16,360 bases of DNA from positions 1 through 16,360 of the forward strand of contig DASXZO010000099.1 of the NCBI GenBank assembly GCA_036501845.1. Direction: 5' to 3'. How positions within the stretch are numbered: position 1 is the stretch's first letter; the number at the start of each line of letters is the position of its first letter. A program made the translations under genes and the position numbers. This document shows positions 6,695 through 13,827 of the stretch, in pieces. The notes beneath the pieces are model-generated. The model was not told the DNA's origin and ran no database searches. It was given only the letters and a program-made list of their open reading frames with translations. The DNA comes from JBBREP01 sp036501845 (GTDB lineage: Bacteria; Actinomycetota; Acidimicrobiia; IMCC26256; PALSA-610).

Positions 6695-7984
6695 ATGCAG
6701 GTCGAGGATCTGGTTCTGGTCAGCGTCGACGACCATGTGGTCGAGCCGCCCGATCTCTTCGAGGGGCGCCTCTCGGCGAAGTTCGCCGACCGCGCCCCCA
6801 AGCTCATCCGCAAGGACAGCGGCATCGACGTGTGGTCGTTCGAAGGCGCGGAGCTCCCGAACATCGGACTCAACGCGGTGGCCGGACGGCCGCCCGAGGA
6901 GTACGCGATGGACCCGACGAGCTTCGACGACATGCGTTCGGGTTGCTACGACATCCACGATCGCGTCAAGGACATGAACGCGAACGGTGTGCTCGGCTCG
7001 ATGTGCTTCCCGAGCTTCCCGCAGTTCTGCGGGCAGTTGTTCGCGCGCACCGCGCAGAAGGACGCCGAACTCGCGCTCGCGTTGTTGCAGGCCTACAACG
7101 ACTGGCACATCGAGTCGTGGTGCGGCGCCTATCCGGGTCGCTTCATCCCGCTCTCACTGCCGCCGATGTGGGACCCCGAGTTGATGGCGAAAGAAATTCG
7201 CCGCGTCGCCGACAAGGGCTGTCACGCGGTCACGTTCTCCGAGAACCCGGTGCACCTCGGCTACCCGAGCATCCACTCGGGCCACTGGGATCCGTTCTTC
7301 GCGGCCGCGGAAGACGCGGGCACCGTCGTGTGCGTGCACATCGGATCGTCGTCGAAGATGGTGATCACCGCCGATGACGCGCCGATGGACGTGCTCATCA
7401 CGCTGTCGCCGGTGAACATCGTGCAGGCCGCGGCCGACTTCGTGTGGTCGAACGTGCCGAAGAACTTCCCGAAGCTCAAGTACGCGTTGAGCGAGGGTGG
7501 CATCGGCTGGATTCCCTACTTCCGCGAGCGCATCGACTACACGTACGACCGTCACCGTTTCTGGACCGGCCAGGACATGGGCGACCGCATCCCGAGCCAG
7601 GTATTCGACGAGCAGTGCGTGCTCTGCTGGATCGACGACCCGGCCGGCGTCGACATGCGCCACAAGATGAACATCGACATGATCTGCTGGGAGTGCGACT
7701 ACCCACACTCCGACAGCACGTGGCCCACGTCGCCCGAGCAGTTCATGAAGCAGATGCAAGCGGCGCACTGCGACGACACCGACACCAACAAGATCAGCCA
7801 CCAGAACGCGATGCGCGTGTTCAACTACGACCCGTTCTCCACGCTCGGGCGTGAGAACTGCACGGTCGGCGCGCTGCGCCAGCAGGCGGGCGACTGGGAC
7901 GTGTCGGTGGTGGCGCGGGGCATCAAGGCGTCGGGCACGGGTGCGATGGACCTGCTCAAGATGGCGAGCAACCGCAAGGACTGA
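6695..7984 (+). CDS. Amidohydrolase family protein (amidohydrolase-2, ACMSD-like)
   Basis: A 429-aa metal-dependent TIM-barrel enzyme of the amidohydrolase-2 group, which includes decarboxylases and hydrolases of aromatic or cyclic acids. The N terminus has VDDHVVEP (11-18): the usual HxH is reduced to one His followed by Glu, as is common in the actinobacterial subfamily. A second metal His is in VCVHIGSS, and CDYPHSDSTWP carries the conserved Asp (about residue 335). SEGGIGWIPYFRERIDYTYD is also typical. ATG 6695 has the best spacing from AAGGAG; ATG 6692 would add one Met. Reaction and substrate are unknown; the neighbours suggest catabolism. It ends 6 nt before the convergent Cys-rich small gene. 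Confidence 0.88.
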   Translation: MQVEDLVLVSVDDHVVEPPDLFEGRLSAKFADRAPKLIRKDSGIDVWSFEGAELPNIGLNAVAGRPPEEYAMDPTSFDDMRSGCYDIHDRVKDMNANGVLGSMCFPSFPQFCGQLFARTAQKDAELALALLQAYNDWHIESWCGAYPGRFIPLSLPPMWDPELMAKEIRRVADKGCHAVTFSENPVHLGYPSIHSGHWDPFFAAAEDAGTVVCVHIGSSSKMVITADDAPMDVLITLSPVNIVQAAADFVWSNVPKNFPKLKYALSEGGIGWIPYFRERIDYTYDRHRFWTGQDMGDRIPSQVFDEQCVLCWIDDPAGVDMRHKMNIDMICWECDYPHSDSTWPTSPEQFMKQMQAAHCDDTDTNKISHQNAMRVFNYDPFSTLGRENCTVGALRQQAGDWDVSVVARGIKASGTGAMDLLKMASNRKD

Positions 7985-7990
7985 GCGCCT

Positions 7991-8194
7991 TCAGACTGCT
8001 CGCAGGTAGCGCGACTCGCCTACGAGCCCGGCGCGACCCAACAGGCGAACCGCGTCGACCTGGTCGGCGTCCACTACCACCGCGTCCTGGCGCGGGCGGT
8101 TGACGATGAACGTCACGATGCAGTCGTCGCAGGCGTCGGTTCCTGCCATGGCGCAGTTGTCGCAGTCGATGTGCAAGGCCTCGTCACTGGTCAT
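7991..8194 (-). CDS. Small Cys-rich protein (CxxC-x7-CxxC), conserved actinobacterial type
   Basis: A 67-aa protein with Cys11, Cys14, Cys22 and Cys25, arranged as two CxxC pairs 7 residues apart, which suggests a zinc or Fe-S site. CDNCAMAGTDACDDCIVTFI resembles short actinobacterial proteins of unknown function. ATG 8194 is chosen: a CATGCT box ends 6 nt upstream (leaderless pattern) and the family begins close to the first Cys pair. The open frame continues upstream to 8275, but that part reads through a palindrome and is not protein-like. It lies downstream of the NYN gene on the same strand, separated by the palindrome. Confidence 0.75.
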   Translation of the reverse strand: MTSDEALHIDCDNCAMAGTDACDDCIVTFIVNRPRQDAVVVDADQVDAVRLLGRAGLVGESRYLRAV

Positions 8195-8233
8195 GGTCGG
8201 AGCATGACAGCACCCTGCGACAGTCGCTCCTCG

Positions 8234-8279
8234 CTGTTTGGCGAGTTTCGGGGCGATCGCCCCGAAATCTGCCAAACAG
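8234..8279. repeat. 46-bp near-perfect palindrome between two minus-strand genes
   Basis: The outer arms CTGTTTGGC (8234-8242) and GCCAAACAG (8271-8279) are perfect. The inner 22 bp (8246-8267), centred on GGCGATCGCC, is a perfect palindrome. Only the 3-bp segments between them deviate (G/T, A/C, G/T). It lies after the NYN stop and before the small Cys-rich gene. It may be a bidirectional terminator without a T-run, a REP-like repeat, or a protein-binding site. Confidence 0.8.
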
Positions 8280-8288
8280 AGGTGCGGG

Positions 8289-9665
8289 CTAGCGACGGCC
8301 CGCAGCCGAAATCACTGCGGTTGTCGTGGCGGCGGAGACCACCACGGCGCCTTCGGCCTCGGCGTGCTGGCGCACCCATCCGTCGGACGACGCGACCACT
8401 GCCGGCACCCGCTTGGGGAGCTCGCGCACGGTGTCGACCACCAGCTCGTCGGCCTCCTCGTGCCGCGCCGAGAACTGCACGCGCACCCCGGGGATACGGC
8501 GAGGGCGCGCGCCCACGGTGTCGTCGCCGTCGTAGCAGCAGACGATCTCGCAGCCGAACCGCTGCGCCACCTGCTGGAGCCCGCGTTCGAGCCGGTCGCG
8601 CTGCATCAGCGCGGTGGCGCCAGGCCAGGCGTGGTTGCTCACGTTGTAACCGTCGACCACGAGCATCGCACCACCCTGCGACAGCATCGCCCGCACCCCG
8701 TCGACCGTGTCGGCCACAAGCCCACCGGGCAGCTTGGGCTTCGTGCGCGTGGCCGGCGCCGGCGGGCGCGGCCGATCCGTGGGAACACGCGCTGACGGCG
8801 CGGGTTGTGCGGCCGTCTCCACACGAGTGGCCGCGTCGCGCAACTGTCGCGTGAGCTCACCGGCCGCGTCGGCCAGACTCGCGAGCTCGTCGGCGCCGAC
8901 CGTGGCGACTGGCGGCGCGATCCGTGCCGGCACGGCCTTGGCGCGTTCGGCTTCGCGACGACGGTCGCGTTCGCGCCCGAGTTCCTCACGCGCATTCGCC
9001 AGCTCGACCGCACGCTGTTCCAGAGCAGCGCGCGCCGCGTCGAGGTCGGCGCGCAACTGATCCATTGCGCCGGTTGCCTCCGTCGCGCGCTCATCGGCGG
9101 CGCGACGAGCGGCGCGTTCCGATGCGAGCTTCGCCGTGAGCTCGGCCGCGTGCGCAGCCTCAGCCGATATGGCCGCCGCGCGCGCCGTGGTGTCGCGTTC
9201 GAGCACGCCCACCTGAGCGACGAGCGCGTCGCGCTCCGCGAGCAACGCGCCGCGAGCGCGCCGTTCGAGATCGACCGCGGCGGCTGCCCCGAGCGCGCGC
9301 TCCCACCCCTGGGGCGAGCCAGCCCACACGGCCGCGACGAAGATGTCAAGCGTGTCGGACTCGGCCGCGCTCGACGCGGTGCTCACCACGGCCGCGGGGT
9401 CGAAACCCTCGAGCACGGCCGCGACGTCGGGCCGGCTCAGGAGCGCGGCCGCGACCTCGGCGCGCAGCCCCCCGTCGCGCGACAACGCAGCCACGAACTG
9501 GCGCCGCACGGTGCTGCTCGCCGCCGCGCGCTGGTCGACCCGGGCCAGGGGACGCAACGCCGAGGTGAGCGCGGCCGGGTCGCGGCCCCGCAGCACGGTT
9601 CGGGCCGCCTCGACGATCACGGCCAGGAGGGTCTCGGGCAGGTCGCCGAGCGCCGGCTCGCTCAT
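8289..9665 (-). CDS. NYN (YacP-like) domain protein with long coiled coil
   Basis: A 458-aa protein. Residues 1-125 form a helical N-terminal domain, about 130-250 is a long Ala/Arg/Glu coiled coil, and 260-315 is a Pro-rich linker. From about 325 to the end is an NYN/PIN-like ribonuclease domain of the YacP (Rae1) type. The hallmark VVDGYNVSNHAWP begins at 336 (Asp338); Asp379 in CCYDGDD, acidic EEADE (404-408) and Asp428 in SSDGWV complete the acidic active-site set. YacP/Rae1 in Bacillus is a ribosome-associated mRNA endonuclease; by analogy this may cut RNA. ATG 9665 starts MSEPALGDLPE; the longer frame to 9995 runs through the divergent yjbQ gene and is rejected. No Shine-Dalgarno is visible. 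Confidence 0.83.
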   Translation of the reverse strand: MSEPALGDLPETLLAVIVEAARTVLRGRDPAALTSALRPLARVDQRAAASSTVRRQFVAALSRDGGLRAEVAAALLSRPDVAAVLEGFDPAAVVSTASSAAESDTLDIFVAAVWAGSPQGWERALGAAAAVDLERRARGALLAERDALVAQVGVLERDTTARAAAISAEAAHAAELTAKLASERAARRAADERATEATGAMDQLRADLDAARAALEQRAVELANAREELGRERDRRREAERAKAVPARIAPPVATVGADELASLADAAGELTRQLRDAATRVETAAQPAPSARVPTDRPRPPAPATRTKPKLPGGLVADTVDGVRAMLSQGGAMLVVDGYNVSNHAWPGATALMQRDRLERGLQQVAQRFGCEIVCCYDGDDTVGARPRRIPGVRVQFSARHEEADELVVDTVRELPKRVPAVVASSDGWVRQHAEAEGAVVVSAATTTAVISAAGRR

Positions 9666-9690
9666 TGGGTGGCCCGGCGGGGCGTGTCCG

Positions 9691-9696
9691 TAGAAT
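9691..9696 (+). promoter_or_regulatory. -10 box TAGAAT of yjbQ, inside an inverted repeat
   Basis: TAGAAT matches TATAAT at five of six positions; the predicted start is near 9703. The box lies between arms GGCCCGG (9671-9677) and CCGGGCC (9699-9705). The leader is about 20 nt and carries GGAG (9711-9714), 8 nt before ATG 9723. Confidence 0.5.
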
Positions 9697-9722
9697 GACC
9701 GGGCCGGAGGGGAGACACAGCG

Positions 9723-10142
9723 ATGCAGGTGCAGTCCGAGGAGTTCGCACTCGACACGCAAGGCCAGGGCGAGATGCACGACGTCACGCCGCAGGCCCAG
9801 AAGGTGATCGACAACGCCGGGCTCACTGACGGCCTGTGCACGGTGTTCGTGGCCCATTCCACGTGCGGAGTCACCACCATCGAGTTCGAGCCCGGCTGCG
9901 AAGCCGACTTCAACCGGGTGATGGAAGAGATCGCACCCGAGGGCGAGCGTTGGGAGCACAACGAGCGCAACGCCGACACCAACGGCCACTCGCACGCCCG
10001 CGCCGGACTCATCGGGCCGTCGGTGACGATCCCGTTCCGCGCCGGCGAGCTACTCCTCGGCGTGTGGCAGAAGATCGTGTGCATCGATTTCGACGACCGG
10101 CCCCGCGTCCGCAAGCTCGTGGTGCAACTGCTCGGCGTGTAA
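9723..10142 (+). CDS. yjbQ: YjbQ family protein (UPF0047, secondary thiamine-phosphate synthase type)
   Basis: A 139-aa protein of the YjbQ/UPF0047 family, which forms a trimeric beta fold and is often annotated as a secondary thiamine-phosphate synthase because some members show weak activity. HSTCGVTTIEFEPGCEADF (41-59) and the HNERNADTNGHSHARAGLIG block (about 79-98) are the diagnostic motifs, with conserved His residues that may hold a metal. The C-terminal GVWQKIVCIDFDDRPRVRKL also matches. Length is normal for the family. ATG 9723 follows GGAG by 8 nt. The physiological role is uncertain, and no other thiamine gene is in view. It diverges from the NYN gene over 57 bp and converges on a zinc-ribbon gene. 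Confidence 0.9.
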   Translation: MQVQSEEFALDTQGQGEMHDVTPQAQKVIDNAGLTDGLCTVFVAHSTCGVTTIEFEPGCEADFNRVMEEIAPEGERWEHNERNADTNGHSHARAGLIGPSVTIPFRAGELLLGVWQKIVCIDFDDRPRVRKLVVQLLGV

Positions 10143-10152
10143 CTGGCGAGAG

Positions 10153-10392
10153 TCACGCCCGATCGTCGGACGCGACCTCCTGGCCCGCCTCGATCCGCTC
10201 GATCGCGTCACCGTTGGCGTTGCACCAGCGGCACGCAACGCGCTCGACCACTTCGTCGAGCACCTCTTCCTCTTCCACCGACAGCTCCCCGCCCACCGTG
10301 TAGTGGTGGAACGCGCGCGAACGGCGCGCAGTGGTGACGTCGAACCGCGTGAGGTTGCCGCACGCGGCACAGCGATACCGAACCCCAGTCAC
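10153..10392 (-). CDS. Small zinc-ribbon protein, conserved actinobacterial type
   Basis: A 79-aa protein with Cys8/Cys11 (CAACG) and Cys54/Cys57 (CRWC), a four-Cys zinc ribbon. RYRCAACGNLTRFDV at the N terminus and the SRAFHHYTVGGEL block resemble a short conserved actinobacterial family of unknown function. The acidic helix SVEEEEVLDEVVE lies between the two Cys pairs. The start is GTG 10392: TAACAT on the minus strand (10399-10404) ends 6 nt upstream, a leaderless arrangement. It ends 10 nt from the convergent yjbQ stop and diverges from the exonuclease/UvrC-like gene. Confidence 0.75.
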   Translation of the reverse strand: MTGVRYRCAACGNLTRFDVTTARRSRAFHHYTVGGELSVEEEEVLDEVVERVACRWCNANGDAIERIEAGQEVASDDRA

Positions 10393-10398
10393 GGAATG

Positions 10399-10404
10399 AT
10401 GTTA
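10399..10404 (-). promoter_or_regulatory. -10 box TAACAT of the small zinc-ribbon gene
   Basis: TAACAT on the minus strand ends 6 nt before GTG 10392, so the transcript would start at or near the start codon. Confidence 0.4.
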
Positions 10405-10409
10405 GGTGA

Positions 10410-10423
10410 CGAACATCTGTACC
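10410..10423 (+). promoter_or_regulatory. LexA-box-like site before the exonuclease/UvrC-like gene
   Basis: CGAACATCTGTACC resembles the actinobacterial SOS box CGAAC-N4-GTTCG with a few mismatches: the left half is perfect, the right half is GTACC. It ends 2 nt before the TATGCT -10 box, where a repressor would block transcription. The downstream gene encodes a putative DNA repair nuclease, which fits SOS control. Confidence 0.35.
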
Positions 10424-10425
10424 TC

Positions 10426-10431
10426 TATGCT
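10426..10431 (+). promoter_or_regulatory. -10 box TATGCT of the exonuclease/UvrC-like gene
   Basis: TATGCT ends 8 nt before ATG 10440 and no Shine-Dalgarno is present, so a leaderless transcript is likely. A poor -35, TTAGGT, lies at 10402-10407 with 18-nt spacing. Confidence 0.45.
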
Positions 10432-10439
10432 GCGCACGC

Positions 10440-12143
10440 ATGTTCGATACGGGCTCCTTCCCCGCTCGTCTGCCGCTCTCGCCCACAATGCAACGCTCGT
10501 TCGACGAGCTCGGCACACCGCTGCACGCGGTCACCTTCTGCGTGCTCGATCTCGAGACCACCGGCGGCTCCCCCGCTACCGAAGCCATCACGGAGATCGG
10601 CGCGGTGCGCATGCGCGGCGGTGAATGCCTGGGCCGTTTCGACACGCTCGTGAATCCCGGCATGCCCATCCCGCCGCTCATCACCGTGCTCACCGGCATC
10701 ACCGAGTCGATGGTGCTCCCGGCGCCAACGATCGACGAGGCGCTCCCGGCCTTCCTCGAGTTCCTCGGCGACGCGGTGATCGTGGGCCACAACGTGCGCT
10801 TCGACATCTCGTTCCTCGACGCCGCGTGCCGAGCGCGCGGCCACGACCCGCTCACGAATCGCCGCACCGACACGCTCGGTCTCGCGCGCCGGTTGGTACG
10901 CGACGACGTGCCGAACCTCAAGCTCTCCACGCTGGCGCGGCACCTGCGCGTGCCCACCGAGCCGGTGCACCGGGCCATGGCCGATGCGCAGGCCACGGCC
11001 GAGGTGTTCCACATCCTGCTCGAGCGGGCCGCCACCTTCGGCGTGCTCGGGCTCGACGACCTGCTCGCGCTGCCGTCGATGCACGCCCACCCCAGCGCGC
11101 AGAAGCTCGGTCTCACCGCGAATCTCCCGCGCGAGCCCGGCGTGTACGTGTTTCGCGATCGTCACGGCCGACCGTTGTACGTGGGCAAGGCCACGAACCT
11201 GCGCAGCCGCGTGCGTTCCTACTTCTCGGGTGACGACCGCAGGAAGGTGCCGCAACTACTGCGCGAGACCGTGGCGATCGACCACGTGGTGTGCCGCGAC
11301 CCGCTCGAAGCCGCGATCCGCGAGATCCGCCTGATCCAGCGCTGGCAGCCCCGCTTCAACCGGCAGGGGAAGTCGCAGCGCGGCTACTCCTACGTGCGGC
11401 TCACGCGCGAGCGCTTCCCGCGCATCGTGGTGACGCGCACGGTATCGGGCGACGGCTCGCTGCACCTCGGTCCGCTCCCCTCGTCGGCGTTTGCGCATCT
11501 CGTGCGCGAAGCCATCGAGACGGCGGTGCCGTTACGCCGTTGCACGCGCCGCATCGGCAAGCGCAGTGCAGTGATCGACTGCGGCGTGTGCACCGCCGCA
11601 CAGCTCGGCGTGGCGACATGCCCGTGTTCCGGCGCGATCAGCGACGACGAGTACGCCGCGCTGGTGAAGGTGGTCGAGCGCGGCCTCTCGGGTGAGCCGC
11701 ACCTGCTCTTCGAGCCGCTCGAGGGGCGCATGCGGCGGCTCGCAGAAGAGGAGCGCTACGAGGAAGCGGGCATGACGCGCGACCGGCTCAACGCGCTCGC
11801 ACGCGCACTGCGCCGACGCGACAACATCGACGCGGTTCGGGTGCCCGCGCGCCTCGAGCTGGTGCGCGGCGACGCCACCAAGGGAACCCTCACGCGCGTC
11901 GAGCTGCAGCACGGCCGCTTGCTGATCGAGGCCGGGCCCGGAAACAGCAACCAAGTAGTCGCGCCCGATCTGAACGCGCCACCGGCGTTCGAAGAAGTCG
12001 ACGAGTTGCTGATCGTGGCGCGGTTCGTGGAACGCGAGGCGCGGCGCTGGCGCGTGGCCCGCGCCGACGGCGGCGCGTTCGCGTGGCGGCTCCCGCGTGT
12101 GGCGAGCTACGAACCGGTCGCTCGCACCGCGCCCGCGTCCTGA
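10440..12143 (+). CDS. DEDDh exonuclease fused to UvrC-like GIY-YIG nuclease
   Basis: A 567-aa two-nuclease protein like the mycobacterial Rv2191 type. The N-terminal DnaQ-like 3'-5' exonuclease has Asp37/Glu39 (DLETTG), Asp122 (HNVRFD) and His177/Asp182 (HRAMAD), a full DEDDh set. The GIY-YIG domain (about 230-310) has GVYVF, LYVGKATNLRSRVRSYF and Glu295 (IREIRLI), the UvrC/Cho active-site pattern. Cys368, Cys381, Cys384, Cys394 and Cys396 fall where UvrC has its cluster cysteines, followed by a UVR-like helix (about 426-452). The C-terminal half of UvrC (second nuclease and HhH) is absent. The likely role is DNA repair, cutting and trimming damaged strands. The 3' end overlaps the convergent membrane-protein gene by 37 nt. 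ATG 10440 is set by TATGCT 8 nt upstream. Confidence 0.88.
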   Translation: MFDTGSFPARLPLSPTMQRSFDELGTPLHAVTFCVLDLETTGGSPATEAITEIGAVRMRGGECLGRFDTLVNPGMPIPPLITVLTGITESMVLPAPTIDEALPAFLEFLGDAVIVGHNVRFDISFLDAACRARGHDPLTNRRTDTLGLARRLVRDDVPNLKLSTLARHLRVPTEPVHRAMADAQATAEVFHILLERAATFGVLGLDDLLALPSMHAHPSAQKLGLTANLPREPGVYVFRDRHGRPLYVGKATNLRSRVRSYFSGDDRRKVPQLLRETVAIDHVVCRDPLEAAIREIRLIQRWQPRFNRQGKSQRGYSYVRLTRERFPRIVVTRTVSGDGSLHLGPLPSSAFAHLVREAIETAVPLRRCTRRIGKRSAVIDCGVCTAAQLGVATCPCSGAISDDEYAALVKVVERGLSGEPHLLFEPLEGRMRRLAEEERYEEAGMTRDRLNALARALRRRDNIDAVRVPARLELVRGDATKGTLTRVELQHGRLLIEAGPGNSNQVVAPDLNAPPAFEEVDELLIVARFVEREARRWRVARADGGAFAWRLPRVASYEPVARTAPAS

Positions 12144-12763
12144 GGTCCGTCGGCTGCGGCGGTGCGTGCACTTGCCCGGTGGCGATACCAGCGCTCGAGC
12201 CCGTACACCGAGCCCTGCACGATCAACGCGATCACGAACGCGGCGAGCGGCAGCAGTTGCGCGATCGGCCGGAACCGATCCCAGCCGCCGGCGGTGAAGG
12301 CGTCGATCAGCTCGTTCTGGGTGAGCCAGCCGAGCTTGCGCGCGATCAGCTGGAACACCACGAGCAAACCGATCGGGATCGCGGCGATCCAGATCAGCAG
12401 GCGCCAGTAGAACGGCACGCGCACCTTGCCGGGATCGCGGCGCCACACGTTCATGGTCTTCGTCGCCGGCGCCGCGGCCGTCGATGCGGCCGCGGTGGTG
12501 GCAACCGGGCGCGGCTGCGGGATCTCCGACACCGCGGGCTGGCGCACCGTGGCGTCGGCGCGAGGTGGCGCCGGGGTCGCGGTTGGCTTCGGCGCAGACG
12601 CAGGCGCGGCAGCGCCGGCCTCGGCACCGTTGCGATACTGCGCCGGCACCTTCAGCGCGCGGCCGCACTTGTCGCAACGGAACGTGTGCGCGTCGCCCAG
12701 CGTGGCGAGATCGTGGCGGTGCCCGCAATCGGGACACTGCAGCAGCTGGGCCTGGCTCATCAT
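12107..12763 (-). CDS. Zinc-ribbon membrane protein, function unknown
   Basis: A 218-aa protein not recognised as a named family. An N-terminal zinc ribbon has Cys10/Cys13 and Cys30/Cys33 (CPDCG...CDKCG). About 42-105 is an Ala/Pro/Thr-rich linker, and two transmembrane helices follow (about 118-141 and 166-187), ending in a basic/acidic tail. The zinc ribbon probably lies in the cytoplasm. Start ATG 12763 shares ATGA with the trpD stop, and GGAG lies 5 nt upstream (12769-12772), so translation is coupled. It is the last gene of the acyl-CoA dehydrogenase-trpD unit, and its 3' end runs 37 nt into the opposite exonuclease gene. Confidence 0.8.
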   Translation of the reverse strand: MMSQAQLLQCPDCGHRHDLATLGDAHTFRCDKCGRALKVPAQYRNGAEAGAAAPASAPKPTATPAPPRADATVRQPAVSEIPQPRPVATTAAASTAAAPATKTMNVWRRDPGKVRVPFYWRLLIWIAAIPIGLLVVFQLIARKLGWLTQNELIDAFTAGGWDRFRPIAQLLPLAAFVIALIVQGSVYGLERWYRHRASARTAAADGPQDAGAVRATGS

Positions 12764-13827
12764 GAGTTCTCCGTCGAAGTTGCCATGGAGGCGCCGGTTG
12801 CAACCGCCCGCCAACGCTCGAGCACGTCGGCGGCCGCACCATTGTCGATCGCCGTGCGCGCCGCGTCGACCGCGTCGACCATGTCGTCGGCGATGCCCGC
12901 AACGCGAATCGCCGCGGCGGCGTTGAGCACCACCACGTCACGCGGCGCGCCACCGTCGCCGGCGAGCACACGGTTCGTGATGGCCGCGTTCGCCATCGCG
13001 TCGCCGCCGGCGAGCGCGGCGAGCTCGACGCGCGGCAACCCGAGTTTGGTGGCGTCGAGCGTGTAGTGACGCCGTTCGCCGCCTTCCCACTCCCATACCT
13101 GCGATGTGGTGGTGGTCGTGAGTTCGGCGAGGCCGTCGTCGCCGTGCACCACCACAACATGCTCGGCGCCGTTGGCCACGAGCACGTCGAGCACCCGTGA
13201 CGCCATCGCGGGGTCGCTCACACCCACTACTTGTCGCGTGACGCGTGCCGGGTTCGCGAGCGGGCCGAGGAAGTTGAACGTGGTCTGCACGCCAAGCGCG
13301 CGGCGCACCGGACCCAGAAAACGCAGCGCCGGGTGATACTTCTGCGCGAAGCAGAAGCCGACACCGGCCTCGTCGACGCACCGCGCGACGGCATCGGGTT
13401 CGAGCTCCACCGGGATGCCGAGCGCTTCGAGCACGTCGGCCGAGCCGCAACGCCGCGACTGCGCGCGGTTGCCGTGCTTCACGACGCGCGCCCCGGCGCC
13501 CGCGGCAACGAGCGCGGCGACCGTCGACACGTTGAACGAACCGGCACGGTCACCACCGGTGCCACAGGTGTCGATCGCGCCCGGCGGCACCGACACCGGC
13601 GTGGAGAACCGGAGCATGGTGCGCACGAGCGCGGCGAGCTCACTGCTCATCTCGCCCTTGGTGCGCAGCGCCACGATGAAGCCGGCCATCTCCACGTCGG
13701 ATGCCTTGCCCTCGAGCATGTGGCCCGCGGCGCTCTCGATCTCGTGGTCGTTGAGGTGCTCGCCGGCCACCAGTTTCACGAGCGCCGGCGTCATGGGATT
13801 GGCGTCGCCGCCGTCGTGGGCAGCCAT
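12760..13827 (-). CDS. trpD: Anthranilate phosphoribosyltransferase (TrpD-like) with a missing metal-site Asp
   Basis: A 355-aa class III phosphoribosyltransferase. It would join anthranilate to PRPP in tryptophan synthesis. DTCGTGGDRAGSFNVST (86-102), KHGNRAQS (117-124), GSADVLEALG (128-137) and FLGPLANPAR (186-195) are clear TrpD motifs. Two deviations: the Mg-binding Asp-Glu pair of HGDDGLDEL reads HGDDGLAEL (Ala234, codon 13126-13128), and the second Ser after the KHGNR motif is Arg125. Start ATG 13827 overlaps the acyl-CoA dehydrogenase stop (TGATG); an internal Met at 13794 begins the conserved part. No other trp gene is nearby. It may be a true TrpD with altered metal binding or a TrpD-family paralogue. 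Confidence 0.85.
   Translation of the reverse strand: MAAHDGGDANPMTPALVKLVAGEHLNDHEIESAAGHMLEGKASDVEMAGFIVALRTKGEMSSELAALVRTMLRFSTPVSVPPGAIDTCGTGGDRAGSFNVSTVAALVAAGAGARVVKHGNRAQSRRCGSADVLEALGIPVELEPDAVARCVDEAGVGFCFAQKYHPALRFLGPVRRALGVQTTFNFLGPLANPARVTRQVVGVSDPAMASRVLDVLVANGAEHVVVVHGDDGLAELTTTTTSQVWEWEGGERRHYTLDATKLGLPRVELAALAGGDAMANAAITNRVLAGDGGAPRDVVVLNAAAAIRVAGIADDMVDAVDAARTAIDNGAAADVLERWRAVATGASMATSTENS

Noticed and set aside
5980..7377. 465-codon plus-strand frame across the ETF end, DoxX gene and amidohydrolase start
   Set aside because: It overlaps three well-supported genes in another frame, has low-complexity Arg/His-rich translation and no motif.
8252..8261. HIP1-like GCGATCGC as a sign of cyanobacterial origin
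   Set aside because: A single occurrence inside a palindrome carries no taxonomic weight; all genes here point to an actinobacterium.
8195..8275. N-terminal extension of the small Cys-rich protein (start at 8275)
   Set aside because: The added residues are the readout of the 46-bp palindrome; the opposite strand gives nearly the same peptide, so it is not a conserved protein segment.
9666..9995. 110-residue N-terminal extension of the NYN protein
   Set aside because: It would read antisense through the promoter and coding region of yjbQ; the extension has no similarity to the family, whose N terminus fits MSEPALGDLPE.
11532..13160. 542-codon minus-strand frame across the exonuclease, zinc-ribbon and trpD genes
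   Set aside because: It runs through parts of three real genes out of frame and shows no conserved domain.
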